A stretch of 64,000 nt of DNA, from the NCBI RefSeq assembly GCF_001296045.1, contig NZ_LJHS01000041.1:1-64000 (forward strand), written 5' to 3'. This document shows positions 9,161 to 18,463 of this stretch, piece by piece. The notes beneath the pieces are model-generated. The model had not been told where the DNA came from. It was given only the letters and a program-made list of their open reading frames with translations, and made no database searches. Each line of letters starts with the position of its first letter. Within the stretch, counting starts at the first letter, position 1. The position numbers were made by a program, and so were the translations under genes. This DNA comes from Rhizobium sp. AAP43. GTDB lineage: Bacteria; Pseudomonadota; Alphaproteobacteria; Rhizobiales; Rhizobiaceae.

Positions 9161-10615
9161 TTACCCCGCCATTTCAAGAACAGCCGCCAACATCTCGTCC
9201 ACCGTCGAAACGAGTTTTGCTGCAGCCTTGTATGACTGCTCTACATCGAGCAGCAGCGACAGTTCCTCATCGAGGCTGACAGCCGTCTTGGAGGAATAGG
9301 TCTGGAAGGTTCGCTCGTAGAGAGCGGCCTTGTTCTCTTCCGCCGCTGTCGCGTTTGAGCGCAGTTCTTCGAGCCAGCCGATCGAGTTGCTGGCGAAGGA
9401 CAGGAGGCTGGACGTGGTCTTCAGATCGGCATCGGCGGAAAAGGCGCGGTCAGCCGAAAGCTGGTCGACATAGGCGTTGATCAGTTCGGTATAGCCGGAG
9501 GATCCGGCTGTGTTCTTGACATAGGCCGCGCCGTTGATCCCACCGTCGCGGATCAGGGTCGGATCGCCGCCGGCATCAGACCGGACTGCATCATTGACCT
9601 TGATCAGGGCTGCAAGACCAGGCTGAACGGTACCGGTCGTCGGAACGGTACCCGTCGGCCAGGTGAAAAGGCCCGGAAGCGGATTGAGGCCGCCAGCATC
9701 AGTTTCCTGGAAAGCTTCAATCAGACCGCGGGCAACTTCGTCCAACTGGTTCTGGAAGGTCGGGGCCACGACATCGCGCAGCTGCACAAGCGCTGCAAGC
9801 GAGCCTTCACCGTCGGTGTTGCCACCAACGCCAGCTTTGACTGCCGTGCCATCGATGAAGATCGAATTGCCGGTAACCGTCGCGTCATAGGTATAGGTAC
9901 GAACGAAGCTGACTTCACGCGGATCGGTCTCGAACAGGGTCGTGCCATCAGACGTGTAGAGGACCATGTCGCTGTTGGCGCGCATGTTGACGCTCACACC
10001 GACGATGTCCGAAATTTCCTTGAGCAGGGTGTCCCGGCGATCAAGATAATCGCTGGCATCGCCCCCCGTCGCCGTCATCCGCACCACGGTGTCATTGACC
10101 GTCTTGAACTCGGCCAGCAGCTTGTTCAGCGATTCCACCTGCTCGTAGATCTGGGCATCGGATTCCGCGCGCAATGCCTGGGTCGACTTGGTCGCGTCAT
10201 TGAGCGAGTTGGCGACGTCGATGGCGTCTGTCACCACCGTGGAGGCAAGCGCCGATTCTCCGGGGGCGGCCGCGAAGGACTGCAGACTGCTCTGCAGATT
10301 GGCCAAGTAGGTGGAGGTCGACAGCTCGTAGTCGTTGCCGCCGAGCGCGTCCGACAGGCTGGTCAGTCCGTCGAGCAGATTGGTCTGGGCGCTCTGCTGC
10401 GACGTGGACGAGGAGAGCTGTCGCAGCAGAGCCATCTGCTGCGAACGCTCGTTCTGCGTGGTCGATGCACCGTAGATCGTCTGGACCACCACCGACTGGC
10501 GACGAACATAGTTCTCGTTGCCGTCGTTGGCGATGTTCGTCGAGACCACCGCAGTCTGCTGCGATGTGTTCCGGAAAATCGAATTGGCCGTATTGAGCGA
10601 CGATGCAAGCGACAT
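9161..10615 (-). CDS. flgK: Hook-filament junction protein FlgK (HAP1)
   Basis: This 484-residue protein starts with the rod/hook-type N-terminus (SLASSLNTANSIFRNTSQQ, then STNIANDGNENYVRR) and ends with the FlgK-type coiled helix (LSLLLDVEQSYKAAAKLVST). The D0/D1 regions are intact. The middle is shorter than in enterobacteria (about 550 residues), as is common in rhizobia. It is the first junction ring on the hook. It lies 21 bp after flgE and 6 bp before flgL. Confidence 0.95.
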   Translation of the reverse strand: MSLASSLNTANSIFRNTSQQTAVVSTNIANDGNENYVRRQSVVVQTIYGASTTQNERSQQMALLRQLSSSTSQQSAQTNLLDGLTSLSDALGGNDYELSTSTYLANLQSSLQSFAAAPGESALASTVVTDAIDVANSLNDATKSTQALRAESDAQIYEQVESLNKLLAEFKTVNDTVVRMTATGGDASDYLDRRDTLLKEISDIVGVSVNMRANSDMVLYTSDGTTLFETDPREVSFVRTYTYDATVTGNSIFIDGTAVKAGVGGNTDGEGSLAALVQLRDVVAPTFQNQLDEVARGLIEAFQETDAGGLNPLPGLFTWPTGTVPTTGTVQPGLAALIKVNDAVRSDAGGDPTLIRDGGINGAAYVKNTAGSSGYTELINAYVDQLSADRAFSADADLKTTSSLLSFASNSIGWLEELRSNATAAEENKAALYERTFQTYSSKTAVSLDEELSLLLDVEQSYKAAAKLVSTVDEMLAAVLEMAG

Positions 10616-10636
10616 AGGACTAACCTACTCTTTCAA

Positions 10637-11842
10637 TTATCTCTTCAGGTTGACCAGGGTTTCCATCAATTCGGAACCGGTCTGAAATACCTTGGAGTTT
10701 GCCGTGTAGTTGCGCTGCGATTCGATCATGGCCGTCAGTTCTTCGGCCACGTCGACATTCGAATCTTCGAGAGCGCCGGAGATGATGGAGCCGAAGCCGC
10801 TGGAACCGGCATACCCCATAACGATGACGCCCGAGGAGTTCGACTGGGTGTAGAGGTTGCCGGCAACCGGGTTCAGTTCGTCCGGGCTCTGGACGCTGGC
10901 AAGCGCCACGCGGAACTTCGGTACCAGATCGCCATTTTCATAGGCGATAGAGACAATACCCGCTTCGTCGATCTCGTAACCCTTGACCTTCGACGCAGCA
11001 TTACCGTCGACTTCACCTTCTTCCACGGAGAAGTCGGAGGCCAGCTGCGTGGTATTGCCGATCTCCAGCGAAATTCCAGGAACTGTTGCGCCATCAATCG
11101 TGAAGGAGGTAAGGCCGAGCGTTCCAGAAGCCGGCGTCGTCAGTTTGCCGTCCGTGTCGAAGACCAGCGGTGTGGAAGCGAGAACGGTGGCAGGCGTACC
11201 GGGACCGGTCGCCGTAACCGTCCAGTTGTTCGCGGCGGTCTTCGTGTAGGTGAACTCGATCAGGCGGCTCGAACCCTGGCTATCGAAGACCTTGAGCGAC
11301 GTCGTCTGAACGAAACCGACGGCCTCGCCATTCGGCAGGTTGACGTTGAGCGTGCCTTCGGTCGACGCAACAGCAGAAATGCCGGAGCCCGACAGGTCGA
11401 CTGCTTCCAGGCCGTCGAAGCCGTTGACGACGATGGTCGGGTCGGCAGCCGAATCATATTCGTAGCCCATCAGGGTGTAGCCGGCGGTGTTCTTCAGCGT
11501 GCCGTCATCCTGCAGCACGAAAGAACCGGCGCGGGTGAGGTAAGGCGTGCCGTCGGTCCCGCTGACGACGAAGAAGCCGTCGCCGTTGATGGCGAGATCG
11601 GTCTCCGATGTCGTGTAGCTGAACGTCCCCTGGCTGGAGATCGAGTAGCGGATGTCGGTCTCGACGCCGCCCGAATTGTAGGCGCCGTTGGTGGTCGGCA
11701 GAATCATCGAGGAAAACTGGACGGAGGCCTTCTTGTAGCCGACCGTGCTGGAATTCGCGATGTTGTCTGCAACGGTGCCCAGGCGGTTTGCCTGTGCATT
11801 CATGCCCGAGACACCTGTTCGCATCGTTCCGTAAAGGCTCAT
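10637..11842 (-). CDS. flgE: Flagellar hook protein FlgE
   Basis: This 401-residue protein has the FlgE N-terminal signature (SLYGTMRTGVSGMNAQANRL, then VADNIANSSTVGYKKA), a FlgE D2-like middle (FVVSGTDGTPYLTRAGSFVL) and the C-terminal AEELTAMIESQRNYTANSKV with QTGSELMETLVNLKR. It polymerises into the hook under FliK length control. It is the first gene after the rem terminator, so it probably has its own promoter in the 68 bp leader, and is expected to depend on Rem. Confidence 0.97.
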   Translation of the reverse strand: MSLYGTMRTGVSGMNAQANRLGTVADNIANSSTVGYKKASVQFSSMILPTTNGAYNSGGVETDIRYSISSQGTFSYTTSETDLAINGDGFFVVSGTDGTPYLTRAGSFVLQDDGTLKNTAGYTLMGYEYDSAADPTIVVNGFDGLEAVDLSGSGISAVASTEGTLNVNLPNGEAVGFVQTTSLKVFDSQGSSRLIEFTYTKTAANNWTVTATGPGTPATVLASTPLVFDTDGKLTTPASGTLGLTSFTIDGATVPGISLEIGNTTQLASDFSVEEGEVDGNAASKVKGYEIDEAGIVSIAYENGDLVPKFRVALASVQSPDELNPVAGNLYTQSNSSGVIVMGYAGSSGFGSIISGALEDSNVDVAEELTAMIESQRNYTANSKVFQTGSELMETLVNLKR

Positions 11843-11910
11843 ATCAAATCCTCGTTTCCGTAATTAAGGGGAGAGTATTCAGTGGGCCTTGCGTGAAGCT
11901 GTCTGACAAA

Positions 11911-11945
11911 AACGGCCCCGTCCGAACTGATCGGAGGGGCCGGTT
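11911..11945 (-). terminator. Intrinsic terminator downstream of rem
   Basis: The stem pairs CGGCCCC (11913-11919) with GGGGCCG (11936-11942) and TCCGA with TCGGA, with one bulged base and loop ACTGA. On the minus strand a GTTTTTG run follows at once. It lies 26 bp past the rem stop and before the flgE start, so it separates rem from the flgEKL genes. Confidence 0.8.
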
Positions 11946-11970
11946 TTCGGGGCCCGCATTGCAGGCAGCT

Positions 11971-12642
11971 TCAGCTCCAGTCGATGCAGTAGCCAAGGAA
12001 GCGCTTGGAATCGACCGGGTCGTAGCCGAGCTTCTTGCGCAGCTTCTTGCGCAGCTTGGAGATGTGGCTTTCGACGACGTTCTCTTCGACTTCTTCGTCG
12101 AAGATTCCGTAGATCGCATTGAAGATCTGGGTCTTGGAAACGCGACGACCGCGGTTGGCGACCAAATATTCCAGGATGCGGCGCTCACGGCGCGGCAAGG
12201 GGAAGACATCGCCGGAGATCTCGGGATCGCGGCCGTCTGAGAACACCTTGATCGGGCCGATTTCGGTGAAGTTGGTGATGGCACGCAGTCTGCGCCGGAT
12301 GGCGGCAGCCCGTGCCAGGATTTCCCGGGGATGAACCGGCTTGCGCACGACGTCATCGACGCCGCAGTCGAAAAGCGCCAGCGTCGCCTCGAGCGACGGC
12401 TGATCGCTGACCGCGATCACTGGTGCCTGCGTCCGGTCACGGATCTGACGGGGCAGTTCGAGCAACATGTCGCCCTGCCCAAGTACAAAAGCCTCAACCG
12501 CCGCAATGTCGGAATCCGCCGCCGTGCTGACCCAATCCCCGAATTCTCGAGGGTCGAATCCTGTCGAGGGAATCCCCTCGCGTCCAAATAGAGAAGTATA
12601 GCCGTCCTTAACGAGCTCGCGCTCATCAACCACTACGATCAT
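11971..12642 (-). CDS. rem: Flagellar transcription activator Rem (OmpR-type, orphan)
   Basis: This 223-residue response-regulator-like protein has a degenerate receiver and an intact OmpR-type winged helix ([20 protein letters not shown], then [20 protein letters not shown]). The receiver lacks the usual acidic pair (it has DERE) and shows no aspartate at the phospho-acceptor position, so it should work without phosphorylation. This matches Rem of Sinorhizobium meliloti, the growth-phase activator of late flagellar and motility genes, itself activated by VisN/VisR. It has a promoter-like AT-rich region of 278 bp upstream with a dyad, and a terminator downstream. Confidence 0.95.
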   Translation of the reverse strand: MIVVVDERELVKDGYTSLFGREGIPSTGFDPREFGDWVSTAADSDIAAVEAFVLGQGDMLLELPRQIRDRTQAPVIAVSDQPSLEATLALFDCGVDDVVRKPVHPREILARAAAIRRRLRAITNFTEIGPIKVFSDGRDPEISGDVFPLPRRERRILEYLVANRGRRVSKTQIFNAIYGIFDEEVEENVVESHISKLRKKLRKKLGYDPVDSKRFLGYCIDWS

Positions 12643-12765
12643 TCGTCCGCCTCCGAATCAGTGTGGTGTTTCGATAGCTATGGGTACGAATCGGGGGATT
12701 CACGAACAACTGGCGAAAATTAACCATGGATTTTAATAATTGATTAACCATTGGGGTCCGATTTG

Positions 12766-12782
12766 ATCTACATGTAGTAGAT
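12766..12782. promoter_or_regulatory. Dyad ATCTAC-N5-GTAGAT upstream of rem, candidate activator site
   Basis: A perfect 6+6 inverted repeat with a five-base spacer (12766-12771 and 12777-12782) contains a 10-base palindrome CTACATGTAG at 12768-12777. It lies 124 bp before the rem start in an AT-rich gene-free stretch. Size and symmetry fit a LuxR-type dimer such as VisN/VisR. The assignment is inference from position only. Confidence 0.4.
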
Positions 12783-12920
12783 AAGCGACCAATGCATCAC
12801 TATTTTTCGGTGGAAAAGTTAACGCAAGCTTCGCGCAAGCTATTGGTCTGGTCGCCAGATCACAGTCTCGCCGCATTTCGCAAATCGCCATAATTAAGGC
12901 TGTCAATCAACTTTTGATTG

Positions 12921-13514
12921 TCATTCACCGCAAAATTGTCGCGCCGGCGGTGTCCATTTACCGTAACCTGTCGCCACCAGATTGGCGATGACGCGACAGA
13001 CATAGCGCTTCTGCGCGGGGTCATTGTTGGGGCCAGCGTGATATCGCGCGACGGCCATGGTCCAGGTTTCATGGCGTCGATGGAGATTGTTGAGGAAGCT
13101 GGCCGCATATTCGACATTCTTCTGCGGGTCGAACATGGCCTCCACGGAGGTGAAATGCTCCCCGTGGAAGTGCTGGTTGATCTGCATGCAGCCGACATCG
13201 ATCAGCTTCGCGCCGGATGAGCGCGCTGTTTCGAAGCCCTCCAATGCGGCGTCCAGATTGTCGAAGTAATAGGCCTTGCCTTCGACATTGATCGCATAGG
13301 GCTGAAGGCTGCCTTTGCGACCCGTCTCCGTCAAACCCACCGAATAGAGGATGCCAGCCGGAATGCCGTATCGTGCCGCCGCATCGGTGATTGCGCGCTC
13401 ACAGGAACCGACATTGGCCAGCGCCGGAGCGCCCAGGTCAGAGGTAAAGCTGACCAGAAGACTGACCGCCAGCACCGGAAGCCTGTGCCGGAAGCTCCTG
13501 AGCGCTGCGATCAT
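12921..13514 (-). CDS. Periplasmic lytic transglycosylase linked to the flagellar genes
   Basis: This 197-residue protein has an N-terminal signal peptide (cleavage near APALA, about residue 33) and a lysozyme-like SLT domain: an ILYSVGLTETG motif holding the likely catalytic glutamate, then VGCMQINQHFHG and VARYHAGPNN. It probably opens peptidoglycan for rod growth, complementing the FlgJ-like protein that lacks a hydrolase. Its start lies inside fliK, overlapping its end by 77 bp in another frame. The signal peptide supports this start. Confidence 0.85.
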   Translation of the reverse strand: MIAALRSFRHRLPVLAVSLLVSFTSDLGAPALANVGSCERAITDAAARYGIPAGILYSVGLTETGRKGSLQPYAINVEGKAYYFDNLDAALEGFETARSSGAKLIDVGCMQINQHFHGEHFTSVEAMFDPQKNVEYAASFLNNLHRRHETWTMAVARYHAGPNNDPAQKRYVCRVIANLVATGYGKWTPPARQFCGE

Positions 13515-14841
13515 CGGCCGTCCTCGTCATGTTTCCTGCCGCTTCCCGGCGTTCCTGATTGCCTGCCTGGCTGCCTGATTGCTGTGCCTGCTGGCCAAGC
13601 TGCTGGCCGGACGTGCTGCCCTGCCCGGCGGTGTCAGCGCTCTTGTCGGTCGGCGCCAGTTGCAGGGTGACCTGCACCTGATCGACAGTCAGGCCCTGCG
13701 CTTTCAGTGCTTTCAGCATGTCCGACTGATCAGACTGGAGCTGACGCAAAGCGGCGTGGTTGTCGACTGTGAGCTGGACGCTCAATTCGTCACCGACGAG
13801 CTTCAGGGTCGCTGTGACGCTGCCAAGCTCGATGGGGGTCATCTGGAGCTTCAGCGTGTGGACCACCTTGCCCTGACTGGTTTGCGTGGCCGCATTGGCC
13901 AGCTCCGATCCGGGCTGCATGGCATTGACCCATTCGCTGTCACCCAGCATGGCGGCCGTGACCGCTGCACCATTCGACGTCGAGGCCGGCGCAATGAAGC
14001 GGCGCGCATCCATGACAGTGACGGTCTCGACCTTCGTCGGCTCCGTCTGCTCAGCCTGGCTCGCGGCCGTTTCGCTGCGCATCGTCAATGCCTGGCCCTT
14101 GCCATCGGCACGGACGAAGCGGAAAGTCCGATCTCCATCCGATCCGCCACCTTCAGTGCCAGTGTCAGTCGATCCGCCGGAGATGCGAGCTTCGGAGTCT
14201 GCACGTGCCATGGAAAGTTCGGCTTTAGCGTCAACCGCCGTTTTGCGGCCGTCCGCCGTATCGGCCTGCACCGCTTCCGAAACCGCCTCGCCCACTGCCG
14301 AGGACAGAAGCTGCAGAACATCGCCGATGCCATCTGTCTTTGCTTCGACGACGACCGTTTCAGCGGTCTCGACATCGGTACCGTCGCCTTCACCGATGCC
14401 TTCGAGTGCGCTTTCCAGATCGGACTTGGCCGAGGCATCCGCCTTATCGGCTTTTTCACCCTTGCCGGCGCGGACTGCCGTCTCGCTCTTCTGCGCCTTG
14501 CCGTCAGCGGCTTTCACCACCAAACCGGCGAAATGGTCTGCGACCTTTTCCTGAGCCGTCTGCGCGGCCTGCTGATGCTGGCCGGATATCTCGATGATCG
14601 GCTTCTTGCCCGTCGCCTGTCGGGTTTCGCCAGGAATTTCGCCGCCCTCGGCGCCATCCTCTGCATCGACCTGGTCATCGGCGGCCTTTTGGTCCCTGCT
14701 GTCGTTGCGACCAGCGCTGGACATGACCTTGGAGAAGCCGTCTTCCCCCTGACCATCTGCACGTCCCGCTGTTCCGGAGCGCGATAGGGCGGCATCCGGG
14801 CTGGTCGTGCGCGGGGCTACGAGTGCATCCATCATGGTCAT
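13438..14841 (-). CDS. fliK: Flagellar hook-length control protein FliK (formerly MotD in rhizobia)
   Basis: This 467-residue protein has a long, low-complexity acidic/Ala/Thr-rich N-terminal part (the ruler) and a C-terminal Flg_hook domain at about residues 330-420: LKLQMTPIELGSVTATLKL, then ELSVQLTVDNHAALRQLQ and GLTVDQVQVTLQL. FliK measures hook length and switches export specificity through FlhB. It overlaps the motC stop by four bases. Its last 77 bp overlap the transglycosylase gene. The S. meliloti homologue was first named MotD. Confidence 0.92.
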   Translation of the reverse strand: MTMMDALVAPRTTSPDAALSRSGTAGRADGQGEDGFSKVMSSAGRNDSRDQKAADDQVDAEDGAEGGEIPGETRQATGKKPIIEISGQHQQAAQTAQEKVADHFAGLVVKAADGKAQKSETAVRAGKGEKADKADASAKSDLESALEGIGEGDGTDVETAETVVVEAKTDGIGDVLQLLSSAVGEAVSEAVQADTADGRKTAVDAKAELSMARADSEARISGGSTDTGTEGGGSDGDRTFRFVRADGKGQALTMRSETAASQAEQTEPTKVETVTVMDARRFIAPASTSNGAAVTAAMLGDSEWVNAMQPGSELANAATQTSQGKVVHTLKLQMTPIELGSVTATLKLVGDELSVQLTVDNHAALRQLQSDQSDMLKALKAQGLTVDQVQVTLQLAPTDKSADTAGQGSTSGQQLGQQAQQSGSQAGNQERREAAGNMTRTADDRSAQELPAQASGAGGQSSGQLYL

Positions 14842-16208
14842 GGGCCTTCCTCCTCCAGGAGATCGTCTATCGCGCCAAGTTTGGAGCGTCCTGCTTCCAG
14901 AAATGTTGCCAGTTGCGGATCGATTGCGGGGGCTTCCGCCTGTTCGGCAGGAGCTTTGGCTGCGGTCTGCGGCGCCTCGGCAGACGGGGTCGTGGCCGCG
15001 CCATCTGCAGCTTGCTTCTCGGCTGTCGGAGCGCTGTCCGGTGCTGCAACCGGTGCGAACGGGTCCTGCAATTCCGGATCAGCCGCAGCTGCGGCGGTCG
15101 CGGCCGCGTCTTGTGCTGCGGGCTCAGCGCCAGCCGCACCGTCCGGCGGGCTTTGTGGTGCTTCCGGCTTGCGCAGCACTTCCTTGGCGATGGTCTCGGC
15201 CGCCTGGCGCAAAGCCTTGTCGCGCGGAGTGAGCGCCGCCTCGGGGATTGCCGTCAGCGCTGCAATCGCATCACCGACGCCTTCGGTTGGCACCTTGACC
15301 AGCGTGCCGTAAAGCTTGGCCATCGCATCATCGCCAGCCGCATCTCCAGCCAGTTTACCGGCCTGTTCGGATGCAAGCAGCGCTAAATCCTTCTGGCCGT
15401 CAATGGCGGCACGCCGCGCCATACGCAGATAGACTTCACGGCGGCGGTCGACATCCATGTAGGACAGGGTCGCCTCGATATCCGCCGGCTGAACGGCGCC
15501 AACATTGGCCACAACCAGTTCGACAAACAGATCGGCGAACTGGCTCGCATAGGGCGAATAAAGAAAGCGGCGGGCATAGCGGTTCGCATATCCCTTGGCC
15601 TTGTCGACCATGCGCGCTTCCACGGCGACCGACAAGGATCTGCGCAAGGCGGCTTCCTCGACGATTGTGCCGGGAGCACTGAGGCGCGCCCAGTCGTAGT
15701 GTTTCAACGCTGCTGCCGGATCGAGCGCGATCGTGACATTGCCAGCGACAAGCGCCAGATAGGGGGCGATATCGGTATCCTTGTATTCAACGAGAATCTC
15801 GCCAAGCGTCTTTGAGATCAGCGTGCCCTTGCCGCTCAGATATTTGCGCAGGGCATCGGCGACGCGATTGTCGAAGTGGCCGTCAACGTCTCGGGCAACA
15901 AGGAATTCGAGCGTCTGGGGATTGCCGCCGCTCATCGCATAGATCAGGGCCGCATCGACATTGCGGGGATCGGCGAAGATGGCCGGATCCGCCTCGCGCA
16001 GACGCTGGTCGATGGTGCCGAGCATAAAGCGCTGCATGTCTGCAGCCGAATGGTCGCCCCGCACAACGCTATCCTGCACGAATTGCAAGGATCGCAACAT
16101 GCGGTAGGGTTCGATATGCTCTGCTCCCTGCGCCATGGCCGGCAAGCTGCCCAAAAGGGCAGCCGCACAACCAGCCAAAGCAATGAGGGAGAAGCACCGC
16201 AGAACCAT
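14838..16208 (-). CDS. motC: Periplasmic motility protein MotC
   Basis: This 456-residue protein has a signal peptide (cleavage near LPAMA, about residue 26) and a helical repeat-like body that begins IEPYRMLRSLQFVQDSVVRG. The last third is Ala/Pro/Glu-rich low-complexity sequence ending IDDLLEEEGP. MotC is a rhizobial periplasmic protein needed for motor rotation, thought to act on MotB and to be stabilised by MotE. It follows motB by three bases and overlaps fliK by ATGA. Recognition is by position and N-terminal sequence. Confidence 0.93.
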   Translation of the reverse strand: MVLRCFSLIALAGCAAALLGSLPAMAQGAEHIEPYRMLRSLQFVQDSVVRGDHSAADMQRFMLGTIDQRLREADPAIFADPRNVDAALIYAMSGGNPQTLEFLVARDVDGHFDNRVADALRKYLSGKGTLISKTLGEILVEYKDTDIAPYLALVAGNVTIALDPAAALKHYDWARLSAPGTIVEEAALRRSLSVAVEARMVDKAKGYANRYARRFLYSPYASQFADLFVELVVANVGAVQPADIEATLSYMDVDRRREVYLRMARRAAIDGQKDLALLASEQAGKLAGDAAGDDAMAKLYGTLVKVPTEGVGDAIAALTAIPEAALTPRDKALRQAAETIAKEVLRKPEAPQSPPDGAAGAEPAAQDAAATAAAAADPELQDPFAPVAAPDSAPTAEKQAADGAATTPSAEAPQTAAKAPAEQAEAPAIDPQLATFLEAGRSKLGAIDDLLEEEGP

Positions 16209-16211
16209 GGA

Positions 16212-17561
16212 TCAGCCCTGCTCTGCCTGGACGAGGATTTCGATGCGACGGTTGGCATCGGCGAGCGGGTCGTCCGGCACCTGCAGACGACGGTCGGCGA
16301 AGCCAGAGACCTGCTCGACCCGATTTTCAGACAGGCCGCCACGGACCAGCATGTAATAAGCCGAATGGGCACGCGCCATCGACAGGCGCCAGTTGTCATT
16401 TTCCGTGCCACGGAACTGACGACCGTCCGTATGGCCACGGATGATGATCTGGCCGTCGCGTTCCTGCAATAGCTTGCCGATCGCCTCCATCGCGACAACG
16501 AGGTCGCGACGAGGAACCGCGGAGCCGACATTGAACATGGGATCTTCGCTCTGGTCGCTGATGGTGACCAGCACGCCGCCTTCGGCCGGGGTGACCACAA
16601 GGCCTTCCGGCAGCTTCCCGGCAGCACCGCCAATGGCCTCAACGATCTTTGCGCGCAAGGCTTCCGCATCCGCCGTCTGGGCTTCAAGCTTCTGCTCGGC
16701 CGTCTGGGCGGAGTCCTGCTGCGCCTTGTCACCAGCCTTGGCCTCGTCGGCTGTTTTCGCATGATCAGCCTTGGCTGGATCCTGCTTGGCCTCAGGCGCG
16801 ACATCCGGCTTTTCTTCGGTCGGCGTCACCATTTCCGTCGGCGTCTGCCCATCGAGGATCGGCTTTTGACCGGGAATGACGAGCGCAACTTCGGGCTGGC
16901 CTTCGGGCGCAGTGACATCTGTAGTCGGCTGTGTCTGCTGGTCAGAGGGCGTGGCAGCATCGGTCGGCTCGCCCTTAGGGCCAACGGCCGTCTGAACCTG
17001 CTGTGTCCAGAAATCGGGATCGAAAGGGTCGCGATAGGCTTCGCCGCCCTGTGCGCCGGTTGACGGGCCAGAATCGGCGGCGCCCCCCTCACCCTTGGCG
17101 CTGACATTGGCCTGCTGGCCGACTTCCTGAGCAATTTCAGCCAGAACGGAGTATGGATTTTCGAAGAAATCCGCCTCGGAATAGTTGGAGTTCTCGCCCG
17201 ACGACGCCGTCAGATCTTCGCCGGTGGCCGCAGCGGAACCAACCTTGTCCTGGTTTTCATCAACCTGGGAGCGCTCCTGCTTCTGCTCACCTTCCGCCTG
17301 ATCAACGGGCTTCTTCAGCCCTTTTTCGGTTGGCTTTTCGTCGGCCAGCTTGATCGGGTTGAAATAGCTTGCGACGGAGGCCTTGGTTTCCTCATTGGCC
17401 GCGTTGACGAGCCACATCACGAGGAAGAAGGCCATCATCGCCGTCATAAAGTCGGCAAAGGCGATCTTCCATGCACCGCCATGGGCGCCGTCGTGATCGC
17501 CCTTGTGGCGCTTGACGATGATGATCTCGTTCTTGCCGTGGTGATGATTTTCGTCGCTCAT
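16212..17561 (-). CDS. motB: Stator protein MotB
   Basis: This 449-residue protein has a basic N-terminus, a single transmembrane helix with the proton-binding aspartate ([20 protein letters not shown]), a long linker of about 200 residues rich in Gln/Glu/Pro, and an OmpA-type peptidoglycan-binding domain ([33 protein letters not shown]). The linker is much longer than in E. coli MotB (308 residues overall), as in other rhizobia, and may be the MotC contact. The upstream FliH-like gene overlaps its start by four bases. Confidence 0.96.
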   Translation of the reverse strand: MSDENHHHGKNEIIIVKRHKGDHDGAHGGAWKIAFADFMTAMMAFFLVMWLVNAANEETKASVASYFNPIKLADEKPTEKGLKKPVDQAEGEQKQERSQVDENQDKVGSAAATGEDLTASSGENSNYSEADFFENPYSVLAEIAQEVGQQANVSAKGEGGAADSGPSTGAQGGEAYRDPFDPDFWTQQVQTAVGPKGEPTDAATPSDQQTQPTTDVTAPEGQPEVALVIPGQKPILDGQTPTEMVTPTEEKPDVAPEAKQDPAKADHAKTADEAKAGDKAQQDSAQTAEQKLEAQTADAEALRAKIVEAIGGAAGKLPEGLVVTPAEGGVLVTISDQSEDPMFNVGSAVPRRDLVVAMEAIGKLLQERDGQIIIRGHTDGRQFRGTENDNWRLSMARAHSAYYMLVRGGLSENRVEQVSGFADRRLQVPDDPLADANRRIEILVQAEQG

Positions 17562-18205
17562 TCCATAACCTTCTTCAGGCTGGCCGCAAATGCCGAGATA
17601 CGCGTGACAAGGGCGGCGTCGCCGAATTCAGCCGAAAGGTCGAGATCGTCGCCCTCGACGTGGCGCAGCAGGGCTGCATGTTCCGGCATTGCTGCCAGCA
17701 ATTGGTCAAACAGGCCGCGCGGACCCTTGACGCGAATGGTGCCCGCTTCCCCGGCGAGGATTGCGGCCTCCAACTGGTGGGCAAGTTCTTCGACTGCCTT
17801 GGCCGCGACGGCCTCGCTGAACAGCGGGACCAGGGCGCGTGCAACCTGCTCGCTGATGGCGAGCGACATCTGCCGGATCAGGTGCGGCAACTGCTCACCC
17901 AGTGTCGTGGAAAACTCTTCGCGCAGGCGCCGGTCGTGTTCGGCCAGCGTTTGCGCATTGCCGATTTCGAGTGCCTGACGATCGACTTCGAAAGCCTGTG
18001 TTGCCTCGATCCGTCCTGCCTCGTGACCTTCCGCATATGCCTCCCGTCTGATGGCTTCGACATCCACCGGCTCGGGTTCGGGCAGTGCAGGAAAGTCGAG
18101 ATCCATACCCTCATCGATCGACAGGTCGAACACCGACGGCACCGGCGCAGGGGGCTCCGGTGGGGCAGAGAAATCCTTGAGGTAGCGTGTCAACGGCATG
18201 TTCAT
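17558..18205 (-). CDS. FliH-like flagellar protein
   Basis: This protein has 215 residues from ATG 18205, with GGAGG nine bases upstream; an in-frame TTG two codons earlier is less likely. The layout fits FliH: a proline-rich N-terminal third, a Glu/Gln-rich helix with small-residue spacing ([19 protein letters not shown]), and a C-terminal domain with [13 protein letters not shown]. FliH regulates the export ATPase FliI, yet fliI lies 12 kb away while this gene is coupled to motB by ATGA. The FliH call is by architecture. No other FliH candidate is present in the window. Confidence 0.65.
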   Translation of the reverse strand: MNMPLTRYLKDFSAPPEPPAPVPSVFDLSIDEGMDLDFPALPEPEPVDVEAIRREAYAEGHEAGRIEATQAFEVDRQALEIGNAQTLAEHDRRLREEFSTTLGEQLPHLIRQMSLAISEQVARALVPLFSEAVAAKAVEELAHQLEAAILAGEAGTIRVKGPRGLFDQLLAAMPEHAALLRHVEGDDLDLSAEFGDAALVTRISAFAASLKKVME

Positions 18206-18431
18206 CGGCAATCGCCTCCATCGGCGACATGCATCGGCTGGAACAGCCTGGCCGATGCGTCGGGTAAATCAGACATCATGGCTTCCCGAAGGTCTTCACT
18301 CATCCTGCAGCCTCGATCTTACTTTCGGGTAAGCGACAGCAGCGCGGCGACTGTGCCATATTCATCCAGGAAGCTAGGGGTTCAAACTTGCGCGAGGGTG
18401 AAGGGAACCTCCGGCTGCGGCCATGAAAAGG

Positions 18432-18454
18432 ACCGGCGAACGGGCGTCGCCGGT
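18432..18454 (-). terminator. Terminator of the distal flagellin gene
   Basis: Eight-base perfect stem ACCGGCGA / TCGCCGGT with a seven-base loop, followed on the minus strand by CCTTTTC. It lies 10 bp after the flagellin stop at 18464 and isolates this gene from the FliH-like/motB genes. Confidence 0.75.
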
Positions 18455-18463
18455 GCGCTTCCA

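Noticed and set aside
13579..14787. Plus-strand ORF of 402 codons opposite fliK
   Set aside because: Antisense to low-complexity fliK sequence; no supporting start or motif.
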